DNA from: Firmicutes bacterium CAG:194 | Lineage (GTDB): Bacteria > Bacillota > Clostridia > Lachnospirales > Lachnospiraceae | Reading direction: 5' to 3' | Assembly: GCA_000432915.1 (NCBI GenBank) | Contig: HF995205.1 | Span: forward strand, 1 to 22,793 | Length of the DNA: 22,793 bases | Shown here: piece by piece, positions 1 to 8,024 of the stretch | Numbering within the stretch: position 1 is the stretch's first letter | Layout of the letters: each line of letters opens with the position of its first letter | Translations under genes and position numbers: made by a program | Notes under the pieces: generated by a model | Databases searched by the model: none | Seen by the model: only the letters and a program-made list of their open reading frames with translations | What the model was told of the DNA's origin: nothing

Positions 1-11
1 AATCGTTCCAT
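1..11 (-). CDS. First codons of a minus-strand gene cut by the window edge
   Basis: Only ATG GAA CGA and two further bases are visible (Met-Glu-Arg), so the product cannot be identified. The start is well supported: on the minus strand a GAGGAG ribosome binding site sits 7 nt before the ATG, and a sigma-70-type promoter lies about 55-80 bp upstream. The gene runs out of the window to the left. The paired repeats around its promoter suggest that it is specifically regulated. Confidence 0.6.
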
Positions 12-52
12 AGAATCACTCCTCACATTTTTATTGGAGTTTTATGCTTTAT

Positions 53-143
53 AATCACACTTTTATTATATGCGAAATCTATGAACATTACAACCGAAAT
101 CACAAAATTATTAAGATTTAATGCATATCAATCACACTTTTAT
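53..143 (-). repeat. Paired 14-bp direct repeat flanking the left-edge promoter
   Basis: ATAAAAGTGTGATT (minus-strand reading) occurs exactly at 53-66 and again at 130-143, 77 bp apart in the same orientation. One copy overlaps the -10 element and the other lies upstream of the -35. The arrangement fits a two-site operator, possibly with DNA looping, but the binding protein is unknown. Confidence 0.5.
65..93 (-). promoter_or_regulatory. Sigma-A-type promoter of the left-edge gene
   Basis: Read on the minus strand, -35 TTGTAA (93-88) and a perfect -10 TATAAT (70-65) are separated by exactly 17 bp. Transcription would start near 58, leaving a leader of about 45 nt before the start codon at 11. 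A copy of the 14-bp repeat (53-66) overlaps the -10 and start region, as expected for a repressor site. Confidence 0.65.
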
Positions 144-664
144 ATGAGATAGTGAAAAATTTTCTACAATAAAGGCAGACCGCAGCCTCAACATTAGTTA
201 TATTACATCTTACCATTCCTGTTACATCCCGGATAGGAAAGGATAAGATCAGTATCGTTAAATGGAGTAACAGCTTGCCTTGATGAAATTCACACAACGA
301 TGTGTGATTGAAAATACCAGTGCAAAAGCAACCTGCTGTTGCCATACGATCTCTATATTGTCCTCTCCATTGATAATCACACCAACTTCGATTCATTTTT
401 CTCTCTTTTTTCTCGAAACAGATTGTAATCTCATTCTGATCTTCTTTAAAAATATCCGCAGCTTATATGGTCTGCACCACAGCCACACATACAATCGGTA
501 TCTTATGTCATCGGTCTTACACTTCTTCCCTTTGTGGGTAAAATCTGTCATAACACCAAGAACATCTGTCTTTGGGATTCCACGCTCTATCCCGATGCAG
601 TTATCACCAAGGATGTCATTGTCATATCAACAACATTTACGATTTTACGTTCATTTTAATTTAC
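144..664. other. Stretch without a convincing gene; possible coding remnant at 450-659 (+)
   Basis: No frame here has both a ribosome binding site and a plausible protein. The frame at 450-659 on the plus strand is open for about 69 codons with no good start and ends TAA. It reads like the hydrophobic tail of a membrane protein, with segments such as YVIGLTLLPFVGKI and DAVITKDVIVISTTFTIL. Stops occur just upstream in that frame, so a decayed gene end is possible, but no family is recognised. No terminator hairpin was seen below the protease gene that ends at 665. Confidence 0.25.
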
Positions 665-2377
665 TTATTCCCCAGGCAGGCTTTCCGATACACATAACGC
701 ACCCCATCCCACCTGGTCATTGGGCCATATGTCATAACCGGGCAGTTGTCTGGCTCCCGCATGCAGATAAGCTTTGACTTTTTCTCCATACAAAAAAGGA
801 TCATTACCCTGCACAATCCCATATTCCATCAAAAGAGCAGCGGCAGCGGTCACAAAAGGCGTTGCATAGGAAGTCCCGCTCACAACCGCCCCGCCTTCGC
901 CCTCTCCGATCCGGATATTGACACCGGGGGCGGCCAGATCCGGCTTGCTGTTTTCCGCCCGATCGCTGTCTGCATCCCCCCGTCCTGAAAATGCTGCATA
1001 GGATCTGACATAAGCATTATAAGCACCTACTGTGATTACCTTCTGCGCTGTTGATGGGATTGTCAACGTCTGTGCGGGAGACGGCAGAAGAAACCGCGTG
1101 TTTTCAGAGCGTACCACTGCAGACGGCATATATAGACGCAGTTCTCCATTCGCAATACGCCGCGGTGTGATCTCAATCGTCCAGATCCCGGTATTCAGAT
1201 ACGTTTCCACCGGGATAAAATCTATATAAACTTCTTCCCGCTTCCGATAAGGCTGTGGTTTGCCGCTGAAGATCAGAAGCTTGGTCTGTTCCATAACAGC
1301 CTGCTGTGCCTCCCCTCCTGCATCCTGATTCCGGATCAGATATTGTTCTCCCGCCGGAGACAGGATGGAAATATCCATCCGGTCCGCATACCATTTCCAG
1401 AGCTGCAAGGAAAAGCTTCGTTCATATGTCCCCATGGCAAATGAGATCCTCTGTATTTCATTTTCGGAAAGTTTTCCTGCAAAATGCCCGGCAGAAGCTC
1501 CTTCATTACCGGCGCCGATACAGATCACATTTCTGCCGACCTCTGTGATATTGTCGATAAACCGTTCCAGCAGGGATGATCCGTCATGTGCGCCATAGGT
1601 GTTACCGTAACTTAAATTGATCGCCACAGGCATATTTTCCGCCTGCGCCTTCTTTGCAACATACGTAAAGGCACGGAGCAGTGACACCGTAGACGGATAT
1701 GTGCCGCGCGCCGTATCCAGCTTCACAACGATCAGTTCGCTTTCCGGTGCTCCCTGCACCGCGATTTTTGCCACATTTGTCCCATGTCCTGTCACGTCTG
1801 TAGTCAACCGCTCACTGTTCTTTTGCAGATTTGCATTGAGCATCTTTCTGCTGTATTCCACGCCTGTAAAAAAGCCCTGCGGCGGTTTTTCTCCTTTTTC
1901 CGCATCCGCCCGCTTTCCCTGATCCCACAGCCACGCAATCTTTGTTGTTCCGTCCGCATAACGGAACATCGGATCTGTATAATCAATGCCCGAATCCAAA
2001 ATTGCCATATACACGCCCTGCCCGGATAACGCCTTTCCGGAAACAGGCTGCAAAAGGGGATAAAAACAAGAAGCTCCAAGTCCTGCAGTTACCTGCGGAT
2101 AGAGCTTCTTTGGTTTTTCAATAAATTCTATTTCTTCCATCCGGGAAAAAGCGCCGATCAGATTTTCGGGGATCGTCACGATCGCATACCCTGCGATCAA
2201 CGGTTCGACCCGGATACCGCCTGTCAGCCTGTCAAGATTGCCGTTATATTTCACGATCAGTTCCCATGTATTTTCCAGCGGTGCATATCCGGTATCCAGA
2301 TTATCTGACTTTTCCCGCATCTGCGCCGGTGTATCCAGTGCAAGGGAAAGCTGATCCTCCAGCTTCTGATTCGCCAT
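665..2377 (-). CDS. Subtilisin-like (S8) serine protease, Csp type
   Basis: A 570-residue S8 family endopeptidase. The triad is visible as Asp128 (LDSGID), His198 (TGHGTNVA) and Ser503 (SGTSYATP). His and Ser are about 305 residues apart, against about 155 in subtilisin BPN', so a large insert separates them, as in the clostridial germination proteases CspA/B/C with their jelly-roll domain. Residues 1-95 resemble a prodomain. There is no signal peptide, so it is probably cytoplasmic or exported by another route. An AGAGGG site lies just before the ATG. It starts 48 bp after the DUF5722 gene on the same strand and is probably co-transcribed. With an intact triad it should be active, unlike CspC-type pseudoproteases. 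Family call is firm; the substrate is unknown. Confidence 0.9.
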   Translation of the reverse strand: MANQKLEDQLSLALDTPAQMREKSDNLDTGYAPLENTWELIVKYNGNLDRLTGGIRVEPLIAGYAIVTIPENLIGAFSRMEEIEFIEKPKKLYPQVTAGLGASCFYPLLQPVSGKALSGQGVYMAILDSGIDYTDPMFRYADGTTKIAWLWDQGKRADAEKGEKPPQGFFTGVEYSRKMLNANLQKNSERLTTDVTGHGTNVAKIAVQGAPESELIVVKLDTARGTYPSTVSLLRAFTYVAKKAQAENMPVAINLSYGNTYGAHDGSSLLERFIDNITEVGRNVICIGAGNEGASAGHFAGKLSENEIQRISFAMGTYERSFSLQLWKWYADRMDISILSPAGEQYLIRNQDAGGEAQQAVMEQTKLLIFSGKPQPYRKREEVYIDFIPVETYLNTGIWTIEITPRRIANGELRLYMPSAVVRSENTRFLLPSPAQTLTIPSTAQKVITVGAYNAYVRSYAAFSGRGDADSDRAENSKPDLAAPGVNIRIGEGEGGAVVSGTSYATPFVTAAAALLMEYGIVQGNDPFLYGEKVKAYLHAGARQLPGYDIWPNDQVGWGALCVSESLPGE

Positions 2378-2425
2378 ATTTCCCTCTGCTTTTTATCATT
2401 ACTATATGCATTTTTCTGCGAAATT

Positions 2426-5161
2426 CTACTCAATGACTCCTGTATAGGTTCCGGTTCTTTTACTATCCAGTTTTGCCTTTGCGCCACTCACAAATGCACC
2501 TCCTGCAGGCTGAAAATAAATTTCGATCTTATCGATCCTGCCCGCATACTGCCAGTCAGATACTTTGACTGCCAAATTAACATATTTCTCTGACGGTATT
2601 ACCTTCTCTGCTTCCAGTACATTTTCACCGCTGCAGAACCGCATTTTGACAGTTACCTGTCTGTTGGTACTGCCTGTTACCTGCAGCCTTGTTACAAAGT
2701 AAGGCTGCACTGTAAAACTGACCGGTACATCGTAATTTTTTGAAAAGCCCCAGGAAACATTTTTATTCAGTCCGGATCCTCTGTATGAAATCGTCTGACT
2801 CTCAGATCCCTGCAGACTGATCGGCTGCACATATTTCGGCGTGATCTTCTCCGGCCATAAAACTTCTGTCGAAGCCATATTCCGCATTGCCAGAAAACGA
2901 CTCTGTGAAAATCCCGGAATCAGGCTTTCCCAGCTTGTTGCTCTAATATAATTTAATGCGAAATCTGTCCATTCACTGCTTTTTGTCGTGTCCATATATT
3001 TAAACACATACCACGCATACTTCTTTCGGTCTGCCCATTCATTCGGGTGAATACTGTCTCCATAGGTTGTCCACAGACCGGTTCGGATATTCTGCCTGAT
3101 CTCCACCTCATTATCCACATGGCGGGAAATGATCAGTGCATCTACCATATCATTGCTTTCTGCAATATAATAAGCATAAGCAATCGCCGCAGCCTGGATC
3201 TGTTCCGACTGTCCGGAAGAAAATCCGGTTTCCGACAGTAGGATCCTCGTGTTTTCTCCATATGTTTTCTTCACATAATTTGTCATAACGGAAAGATTAG
3301 CCATCGTTATAACCTTAGCTTTTGATCCTTTTCCGGCCAGCCCGCTTGTATCGTTCCAGAAATCTGCCGTTGTAAGCGGATAGGAATAAGGATGGTAAGC
3401 AATATGAAATCCTATTTTTCCTTCCTTTTCCAGTTCCTGTGCAAACAGGTTTAAGAACTTTTTACCCGCATATACTCCTGTTGTCGTTCTTGTCCAGTTA
3501 TTATCCAGAGAAATGTATACCCTTGCATTCTGGTACATGCTCTTCATGCAGGTTGCAACCAGTCTGTATTCTTCAGCGTAAGCCCTGGCATACTCCTGTA
3601 TATTTTTCAGTCCTGCATAATTCCAGTCCTGATAAGCATTTACTTCATTACCGACCACCCAGTTGGTCACATAAGCATTTCCGCTGTAGCGTTCTGCCAG
3701 GAAACTACAAGTTGCTTCCATCTGCAGCCTTGCTTTCTTTGACTTTGTGTTAAACATATAGTACTGATGGCCCTGACTTCTGCCCTTTGGTGCGATCAGA
3801 TATGTCAGATCACTTCTGTAGCCCAGAAGCAGAATACCCGTCACAACCATATTTTCCGCTCTTGTTTTCAGGAAAAGTGAGTCATATCCCTGCACTGCAG
3901 ATCTGGAAAACCAGTAAGTTTTTCCATTATATTCATAGGAAATCCCCTCCTGCGCATTGCGCTGTCCGGCAGTTGCGATAATATCCGACAAAATGATATT
4001 GTAGGCTGTATTTTTGACGCCCAGCTCCTCTACATCTGGCATCATATCCGCATTGATCTGCAGTCCCTTCTTAGAAGGTGCTGTTGGAAAAGGATAGGAA
4101 AAATAAGCAGTCCTTTCCGGATTGGTAATATACATGGCATCACTGAGTATTATGTATTTTCTGCCCTTTTTAACCGCTACCACAAACTTCTTCTGTAAAA
4201 CGGAATTCTTTGTCTCCTTCTGAAGCGGTAAGGTAAAGGTCACACTTTTCTTCTTTGCGGCTTTTGCAACCGGTTTCAGTCTGCTCACTTTATTCTGGTA
4301 AGAGTCCAGCGCAAACAAGTAATAATATTCATCACTGCTCTTTACCCTTTTCTTTATCTTTGCAGCCGCTTTTACCGTAGAGGCATCTGTCAGCTTTACA
4401 CTGCCCAGCTTTGCAGTTCCCTTTTTCGCCTCGACCTCCGCCACGCCTCTTTTGATCGTAAGCTTCTTTTTACTACTGTATTTACCGTAGATCTTTTTCC
4501 CGTTTTCATCCGTTTTATAAGCACGGACTTTCACATAATACGTTTTACCCTGTGGCAGCTCTGTAATATCCGTCTTCGTCTTTTTCACGTCCAGTACGAT
4601 CTTTGATGCCGTAAATGAACGATTTGTCGCATAAACGATCTCATAACCTTTTGCCCCCGTTACCTTCTGATAACGGATCCGCAGCTTTCCCTTTGCAGGA
4701 TTTTTCAGTGTCAGCTTTTTAACCTGTGCAGGCTTTTTCACACTTTTTGTAAAAACCGCCGCTACCGTGTGTCCGATATCTTTCATCACAGTTGTTGCAG
4801 TCTGCAGGGAAAAAACAGCCGCCTGTTCTGCCGCCAGATCATCGCCTGCATCCACCATGTTCCGGCTGATTGTATTATCACTGACCAAGTCTCCGCTGAC
4901 TGTATTATCACTAATTGTATTGTCACTGATGGAATCACCACTGACCGTATTATCACTTAACGAGTCACCGCTGATCGTGTTATCACTTAATGAATCATCA
5001 CTCACTGAAACAGATTCTGCATCCGCTCCATATGAGTTACTCACAGCACTGTATAACGTATTTTGACCGTTTTCTCCCGAAACCGGAACTGCTGCTATAG
5101 CATTCACTGTCATCATTATGGTTAACATAAAGCTAATTATGGAAACAATTCTTTTGTTCAT
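2426..5161 (-). CDS. Secreted DUF5722-type protein, putative glycoside hydrolase
   Basis: A 911-residue protein. The start at 5161 is chosen because AAGGAG lies 7-8 nt upstream and the next residues form a signal peptide (MNKR, hydrophobic core, AIAA near residue 24). Order: signal peptide; Ser/Asp/Asn-rich linker with repeated SDNT-SGD units (54-101); fibronectin-III-like domain (about 143-238); DUF5722-like region (about 340-775); C-terminal beta-rich, possibly carbohydrate-binding region (about 780-911). The central region contains GNEVN (Glu506) and LLSETG (Glu644), which resemble the beta-4 acid/base and beta-7 nucleophile glutamates of clan GH-A TIM barrels. That catalytic reading is inference. 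No sortase motif or cell-wall repeats were seen. It diverges from an AraC-type gene, its likely regulator, and precedes the S8 protease. An upstream open frame to 5500 is not coding: it overlaps the AraC gene. Confidence 0.8.
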   Translation of the reverse strand: MNKRIVSIISFMLTIMMTVNAIAAVPVSGENGQNTLYSAVSNSYGADAESVSVSDDSLSDNTISGDSLSDNTVSGDSISDNTISDNTVSGDLVSDNTISRNMVDAGDDLAAEQAAVFSLQTATTVMKDIGHTVAAVFTKSVKKPAQVKKLTLKNPAKGKLRIRYQKVTGAKGYEIVYATNRSFTASKIVLDVKKTKTDITELPQGKTYYVKVRAYKTDENGKKIYGKYSSKKKLTIKRGVAEVEAKKGTAKLGSVKLTDASTVKAAAKIKKRVKSSDEYYYLFALDSYQNKVSRLKPVAKAAKKKSVTFTLPLQKETKNSVLQKKFVVAVKKGRKYIILSDAMYITNPERTAYFSYPFPTAPSKKGLQINADMMPDVEELGVKNTAYNIILSDIIATAGQRNAQEGISYEYNGKTYWFSRSAVQGYDSLFLKTRAENMVVTGILLLGYRSDLTYLIAPKGRSQGHQYYMFNTKSKKARLQMEATCSFLAERYSGNAYVTNWVVGNEVNAYQDWNYAGLKNIQEYARAYAEEYRLVATCMKSMYQNARVYISLDNNWTRTTTGVYAGKKFLNLFAQELEKEGKIGFHIAYHPYSYPLTTADFWNDTSGLAGKGSKAKVITMANLSVMTNYVKKTYGENTRILLSETGFSSGQSEQIQAAAIAYAYYIAESNDMVDALIISRHVDNEVEIRQNIRTGLWTTYGDSIHPNEWADRKKYAWYVFKYMDTTKSSEWTDFALNYIRATSWESLIPGFSQSRFLAMRNMASTEVLWPEKITPKYVQPISLQGSESQTISYRGSGLNKNVSWGFSKNYDVPVSFTVQPYFVTRLQVTGSTNRQVTVKMRFCSGENVLEAEKVIPSEKYVNLAVKVSDWQYAGRIDKIEIYFQPAGGAFVSGAKAKLDSKRTGTYTGVIE
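4859..5002 (-). repeat. Tandem Ser-Asp-Asn-Thr / Ser-Gly-Asp coding repeats
   Basis: The part of the DUF5722 gene encoding residues 54-101 is built from degenerate units close to SDNTxSGDSx (10 residues, 30 bp), with some shortened units such as SDNTISDNTV. The DNA keeps the period with many synonymous and some non-synonymous changes. It probably forms a flexible, acidic linker between the signal peptide and the folded domains. Such arrays can change length by slippage. Confidence 0.8.
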
Positions 5162-5268
5162 CAAAAAGCTCCTTCCATGGTAAAGAAATTTAACATCATT
5201 TTGACCCTGACATTTTTTTATGATACCATAGTAGGAAGAGGAATGAAAGTGTATTAGGGAGCAAACAA
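5162..5268. promoter_or_regulatory. Divergent intergenic region between DUF5722 and AraC genes
   Basis: On the plus strand -35 TTGACC (5201-5206) and a weak -10 TACCAT (5224-5229) are 17 bp apart, placing the start of the AraC transcript near 5236. On the minus strand a poor promoter (TTTCAT, 17 bp, TATCAT) could serve the DUF5722 gene, fitting a gene that needs an activator. Ribosome sites are GGGAG before the AraC gene and AAGGAG before the DUF5722 gene. No clean operator repeat was found. Confidence 0.4.
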
Positions 5269-6258
5269 ATGGAAAAAAACAACAAAGGAACAATACAGGT
5301 CCGTGAAGATCTGTATGAAATGAAACAGCATGGCAGCCTTGACTACCCTGTTGCGGTATACCGTATTGATCTGAACATGATGTATCTGAATCTGATCCAC
5401 TGGCACTGGCATAGTGAGATAGAACTGATCGTAATAAAGGAAGGAGCCGCTGAATTTTCAGTCGGTGATAATATGTATGTCTTATCGCCTGGCGATACAC
5501 TTTTTATCAACCGCAATGTGATGCATTCCGTGCATCCGCATAATGAGCAGAATTGTATCTTCCATTCGATCGTATTCAGCCCCAATTATATATTTGGTTA
5601 CGGACATTCTGTTTTTTCATCCGCATATCTTCTGCCGGTCACCAATACGCCCGGTCTGCGTTCTTATGTCATGAATGATAAAAAAGAGGATGACCACTCT
5701 ATTTCTATGCTGACAAGTGAGATCATTAAGATCAACCTGCAGAAATCTTTTGGCTATGAGCTTTTGACCAAAAGCTATCTGATCCAGATCTGGCTTCTGC
5801 TCCTGAACCATATCCAGGATCTGCCACATGATCATATTCCGGCTTATGATCCGCAGGTTGTACTGGACGAATCCAGAACCAAAGCCGCAATTACCTATAT
5901 TATGGAGCATTACGAAGAACCGATTACCTTGCAGGATATTGCAGACAGTATCCATATCAGTAAGAGTGAATGCTGTCGTTGCTTTAAACGCTGCCTGCAG
6001 CTGACTCCGTTTGACTACCTGCTGAAATACAGGATTTATTCTGCGGTTGATCTGCTTGCGCAGGATAGCAGCACTCTTTCCATCTCAGATATTGCACTGA
6101 AGGTCGGTTTTAATTCCAGCAGCTATTTTAACAAGCTTTTCAAAAAATATATCGGCTATACGCCTTCCGCTTATAAAAAAATACTGGCACAGAATACCGA
6201 ACATATCGCGATCGAAGCAAAGGACTCGCTCTATTATTCCGGTCTTTTGTCCCAGTAA
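5269..6258 (+). CDS. AraC family transcriptional regulator with cupin sensor domain
   Basis: A 329-residue regulator. Residues about 35-100 form a cupin-like ligand-binding domain (HWHWHSEIELIVI, then LSPGDTLFINRNVMHSV). Residues about 205-305 hold the two helix-turn-helix motifs of the AraC/XylS domain (ITLQDIADSIHISKSECCRCF and ISDIALKVGFNSSSYFNKLFKKY, ending YTPSAYKKI). The start follows a GGGAG site by 8 nt. It is transcribed away from the DUF5722 gene with 107 bp between starts, the usual layout for a regulator of its divergent neighbour, so it probably activates that secreted enzyme in response to a sugar. The ligand is unknown. It converges on the GGDEF gene, with only 21 bp between stops. 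Confidence 0.9.
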   Translation: MEKNNKGTIQVREDLYEMKQHGSLDYPVAVYRIDLNMMYLNLIHWHWHSEIELIVIKEGAAEFSVGDNMYVLSPGDTLFINRNVMHSVHPHNEQNCIFHSIVFSPNYIFGYGHSVFSSAYLLPVTNTPGLRSYVMNDKKEDDHSISMLTSEIIKINLQKSFGYELLTKSYLIQIWLLLLNHIQDLPHDHIPAYDPQVVLDESRTKAAITYIMEHYEEPITLQDIADSIHISKSECCRCFKRCLQLTPFDYLLKYRIYSAVDLLAQDSSTLSISDIALKVGFNSSSYFNKLFKKYIGYTPSAYKKILAQNTEHIAIEAKDSLYYSGLLSQ

Positions 6259-6279
6259 ACAGGCTACAGCTTATCTTTT

Positions 6280-7296
6280 TTATTTTTCGGCAATACAGAC
6301 TGTGTTGCGTCCGGCTTCTTTTGCCCGCTGCAATGCAGTCTCCACAAATGCCAGATTCTCATCGGATGATTTTTCATAATCCAGTTCACAGATACCAAAT
6401 GACATCGTCACATGGATCTCATGCCCTCTGTGTGTAAATACAGTTTCCTCAATTGTCTTTCTTAAGTCGTCTATCTCCTGTTTTGCCTGCTGTGCGGTCT
6501 TACCTGATAATAACAGCACAAACCGGTCGTTTTCCCACCGGATCACTTCATCATCAATTTCCACATGATACAGCATCAGATCCGCAATGCTCCGAAGGAC
6601 CTCATCACCACCTGCAGATCCGTAAATCTGATTGGTGATATCAAAGAAGTCAATATCTCCCATCGCAACCGATACCGGATGTGCGATCAGATACGGCAAT
6701 ACTCTTTTATTGTAATACTCATAAAAACCCTTCCTGTTCCGCAGCTTTGTTGTCAGATCAGTCTGGTTTTCGGAAAGGAGCAGATACGATTCCAACGTCT
6801 TGCCGCAGTAAACGGCTGCCAGTGCCAGTCTCTTTTTATCCTCTTCCGTAAACACACCGACAGTTCCGTCTCCGTTTAACTTATTGATCGCCTGATAGGC
6901 TCCGATCACCCGCCCGCGGGAATCCGTCACCGGCATACAGAGCACTGATCTTGTATCGTAACCGCCGCTTCTGTCAACAGAACTGTCAAAACGGGGATCT
7001 GCGCCTGCATCTGCGATCAGTATCGTCTCACCCGTGGTAATGCTGGCACCTACGATGCCCCGCCCTTCAGGAACTGTGATCCTTGCATGATCCAGTGCCA
7101 CGATCGTCCAATGCTCTCCCTTTCTCTTATCCCAGAACCAGAAGGAGGCACGATCTGCATTGACGAGCGTTTTTCCCATTTCCGTCAGCGTCTGAATAGT
7201 GGTGGAAAATTCTCTTTCATCCACAAGACGATTCATATAGTAAAATATTTTTTCAAGCAGCAGTTCTGCATTCCGTTCGTTTTCTGCTATAGCCAT
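6280..7296 (-). CDS. GAF-GGDEF protein with a degenerate, probably inactive GGDEF domain
   Basis: A 338-residue cytosolic protein. Residues about 33-170 form a GAF sensor domain (PEGRGIVGASITTGE, then RSVLCMPVTDSRGRVIGAYQAINK). Residues about 180-338 align along the whole length with a GGDEF (diguanylate cyclase) domain. The signature is lost: R-Y/W-GGDEF is replaced by RWENDRF (residues 253-259). The FKxxND...GH...GD block has become FDITNQIYGSAGGD (218-231), and the I-site Arg (RxxD) is Glu. Catalysis of c-di-GMP synthesis is therefore unlikely; a role as a nucleotide or protein sensor is possible. The start lies 12 nt after the upstream flavoprotein stop, so it is the last gene of that operon. 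Confidence 0.85.
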   Translation of the reverse strand: MAIAENERNAELLLEKIFYYMNRLVDEREFSTTIQTLTEMGKTLVNADRASFWFWDKRKGEHWTIVALDHARITVPEGRGIVGASITTGETILIADAGADPRFDSSVDRSGGYDTRSVLCMPVTDSRGRVIGAYQAINKLNGDGTVGVFTEEDKKRLALAAVYCGKTLESYLLLSENQTDLTTKLRNRKGFYEYYNKRVLPYLIAHPVSVAMGDIDFFDITNQIYGSAGGDEVLRSIADLMLYHVEIDDEVIRWENDRFVLLLSGKTAQQAKQEIDDLRKTIEETVFTHRGHEIHVTMSFGICELDYEKSSDENLAFVETALQRAKEAGRNTVCIAEK

Positions 7297-7308
7297 GTCT
7301 CTTTATCC

Positions 7309-7935
7309 CTATCTGATGAAGTTCGTTTTGTTGTCATATTCATTTACCGGAACAGCAACACCGGTATTTCTGCCTGCCTCAAGGCACTTCAAAAGCCATG
7401 CCATATTTCTGCCCAGATTACGCATTACCTGCAGACCTTCCGCATCCTGCAGCACTTCCTCCGGCTTATTGCCGTGTACCATATTCCAGTAAGAGGAAGA
7501 TACGACCGGCATTTCCGCGATCGTGAAATATTTATTCAGTGCATCGATGGAAGCCGTTGTACCGGCTCTTCTTGCAGAGGCGATTGCTGCGCCCGGCTTA
7601 TGCATAAAATATTTTTTGCCTGCGTAGAACATCCGATCCAGTGCAGACAACACTCTGCCGCTCGGATGCGCATAATAAACCGGCGTACCAAAAATAAAAC
7701 CGTCACAGGTCTTTGCCTTTTCCAGAATTTCATTGATGCAATCATCGTTAAATGCGCACTGTCCGTCCAGCTTTGTACAGCCCAGACAACCGATACAGTC
7801 ACGCAGCGGTCCGCCGCCTAAACATACGATCTCACTGTCGATTCCTTCTTCTCTCAACACCTTTGCGATCTCCTGCAAAGCTGTTGCCGTACAGCCGTTT
7901 GGCTTTGAACTTCCGTTTACCATTAAAACTTTCAT
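7309..7935 (-). CDS. Iron-sulfur-flavoprotein-like NADPH-dependent FMN reductase
   Basis: A 208-residue flavodoxin-fold protein. The N-terminus MKVLMVNGSSKPNG is the FMN phosphate loop, and GTPVYYAHPSG (about 84-94) is the second FMN contact typical of the NADPH-dependent FMN reductase family. A cysteine cluster, Cys47, Cys50, Cys53 and Cys60 (CIGCLGC...C), resembles the 4Fe-4S binding site of archaeal/clostridial iron-sulfur flavoproteins, so it probably handles redox stress or low-potential electron transfer. An AAGGAA site sits 7 nt before the ATG. It is the middle gene of the cupin, flavoprotein and GGDEF operon, 89 bp after the cupin gene. The physiological partner is not evident. Confidence 0.88.
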   Translation of the reverse strand: MKVLMVNGSSKPNGCTATALQEIAKVLREEGIDSEIVCLGGGPLRDCIGCLGCTKLDGQCAFNDDCINEILEKAKTCDGFIFGTPVYYAHPSGRVLSALDRMFYAGKKYFMHKPGAAIASARRAGTTASIDALNKYFTIAEMPVVSSSYWNMVHGNKPEEVLQDAEGLQVMRNLGRNMAWLLKCLEAGRNTGVAVPVNEYDNKTNFIR

Positions 7936-8024
7936 CGTTATTCCTTCTTTTCTTCTTTTTATATCATTTACCGCATACTTCTGCTCTACATCCCGCCATA
8001 TTTATTTTGTAAAAAACGGGCAGG

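Noticed and set aside
280..777. 165-residue plus-strand frame
   Set aside because: It overlaps the end of the S8 protease on the other strand, has no ribosome site and no family pattern.
4859..5002. CRISPR-like array
   Set aside because: The repeats are in frame, degenerate and without spacers; they encode a protein linker.
5162..5500. Upstream open extension of the DUF5722 frame (113 more residues)
   Set aside because: It lies antisense to the AraC gene, has no ribosome site, and a signal peptide with a good AAGGAG site begins at 5161.
6601..6625. GGDE within residues 229-232 of the GAF-GGDEF protein as a live GGDEF site
   Set aside because: These residues align with the upstream GHxxGD block; the true signature position is RWENDRF at 253-259.
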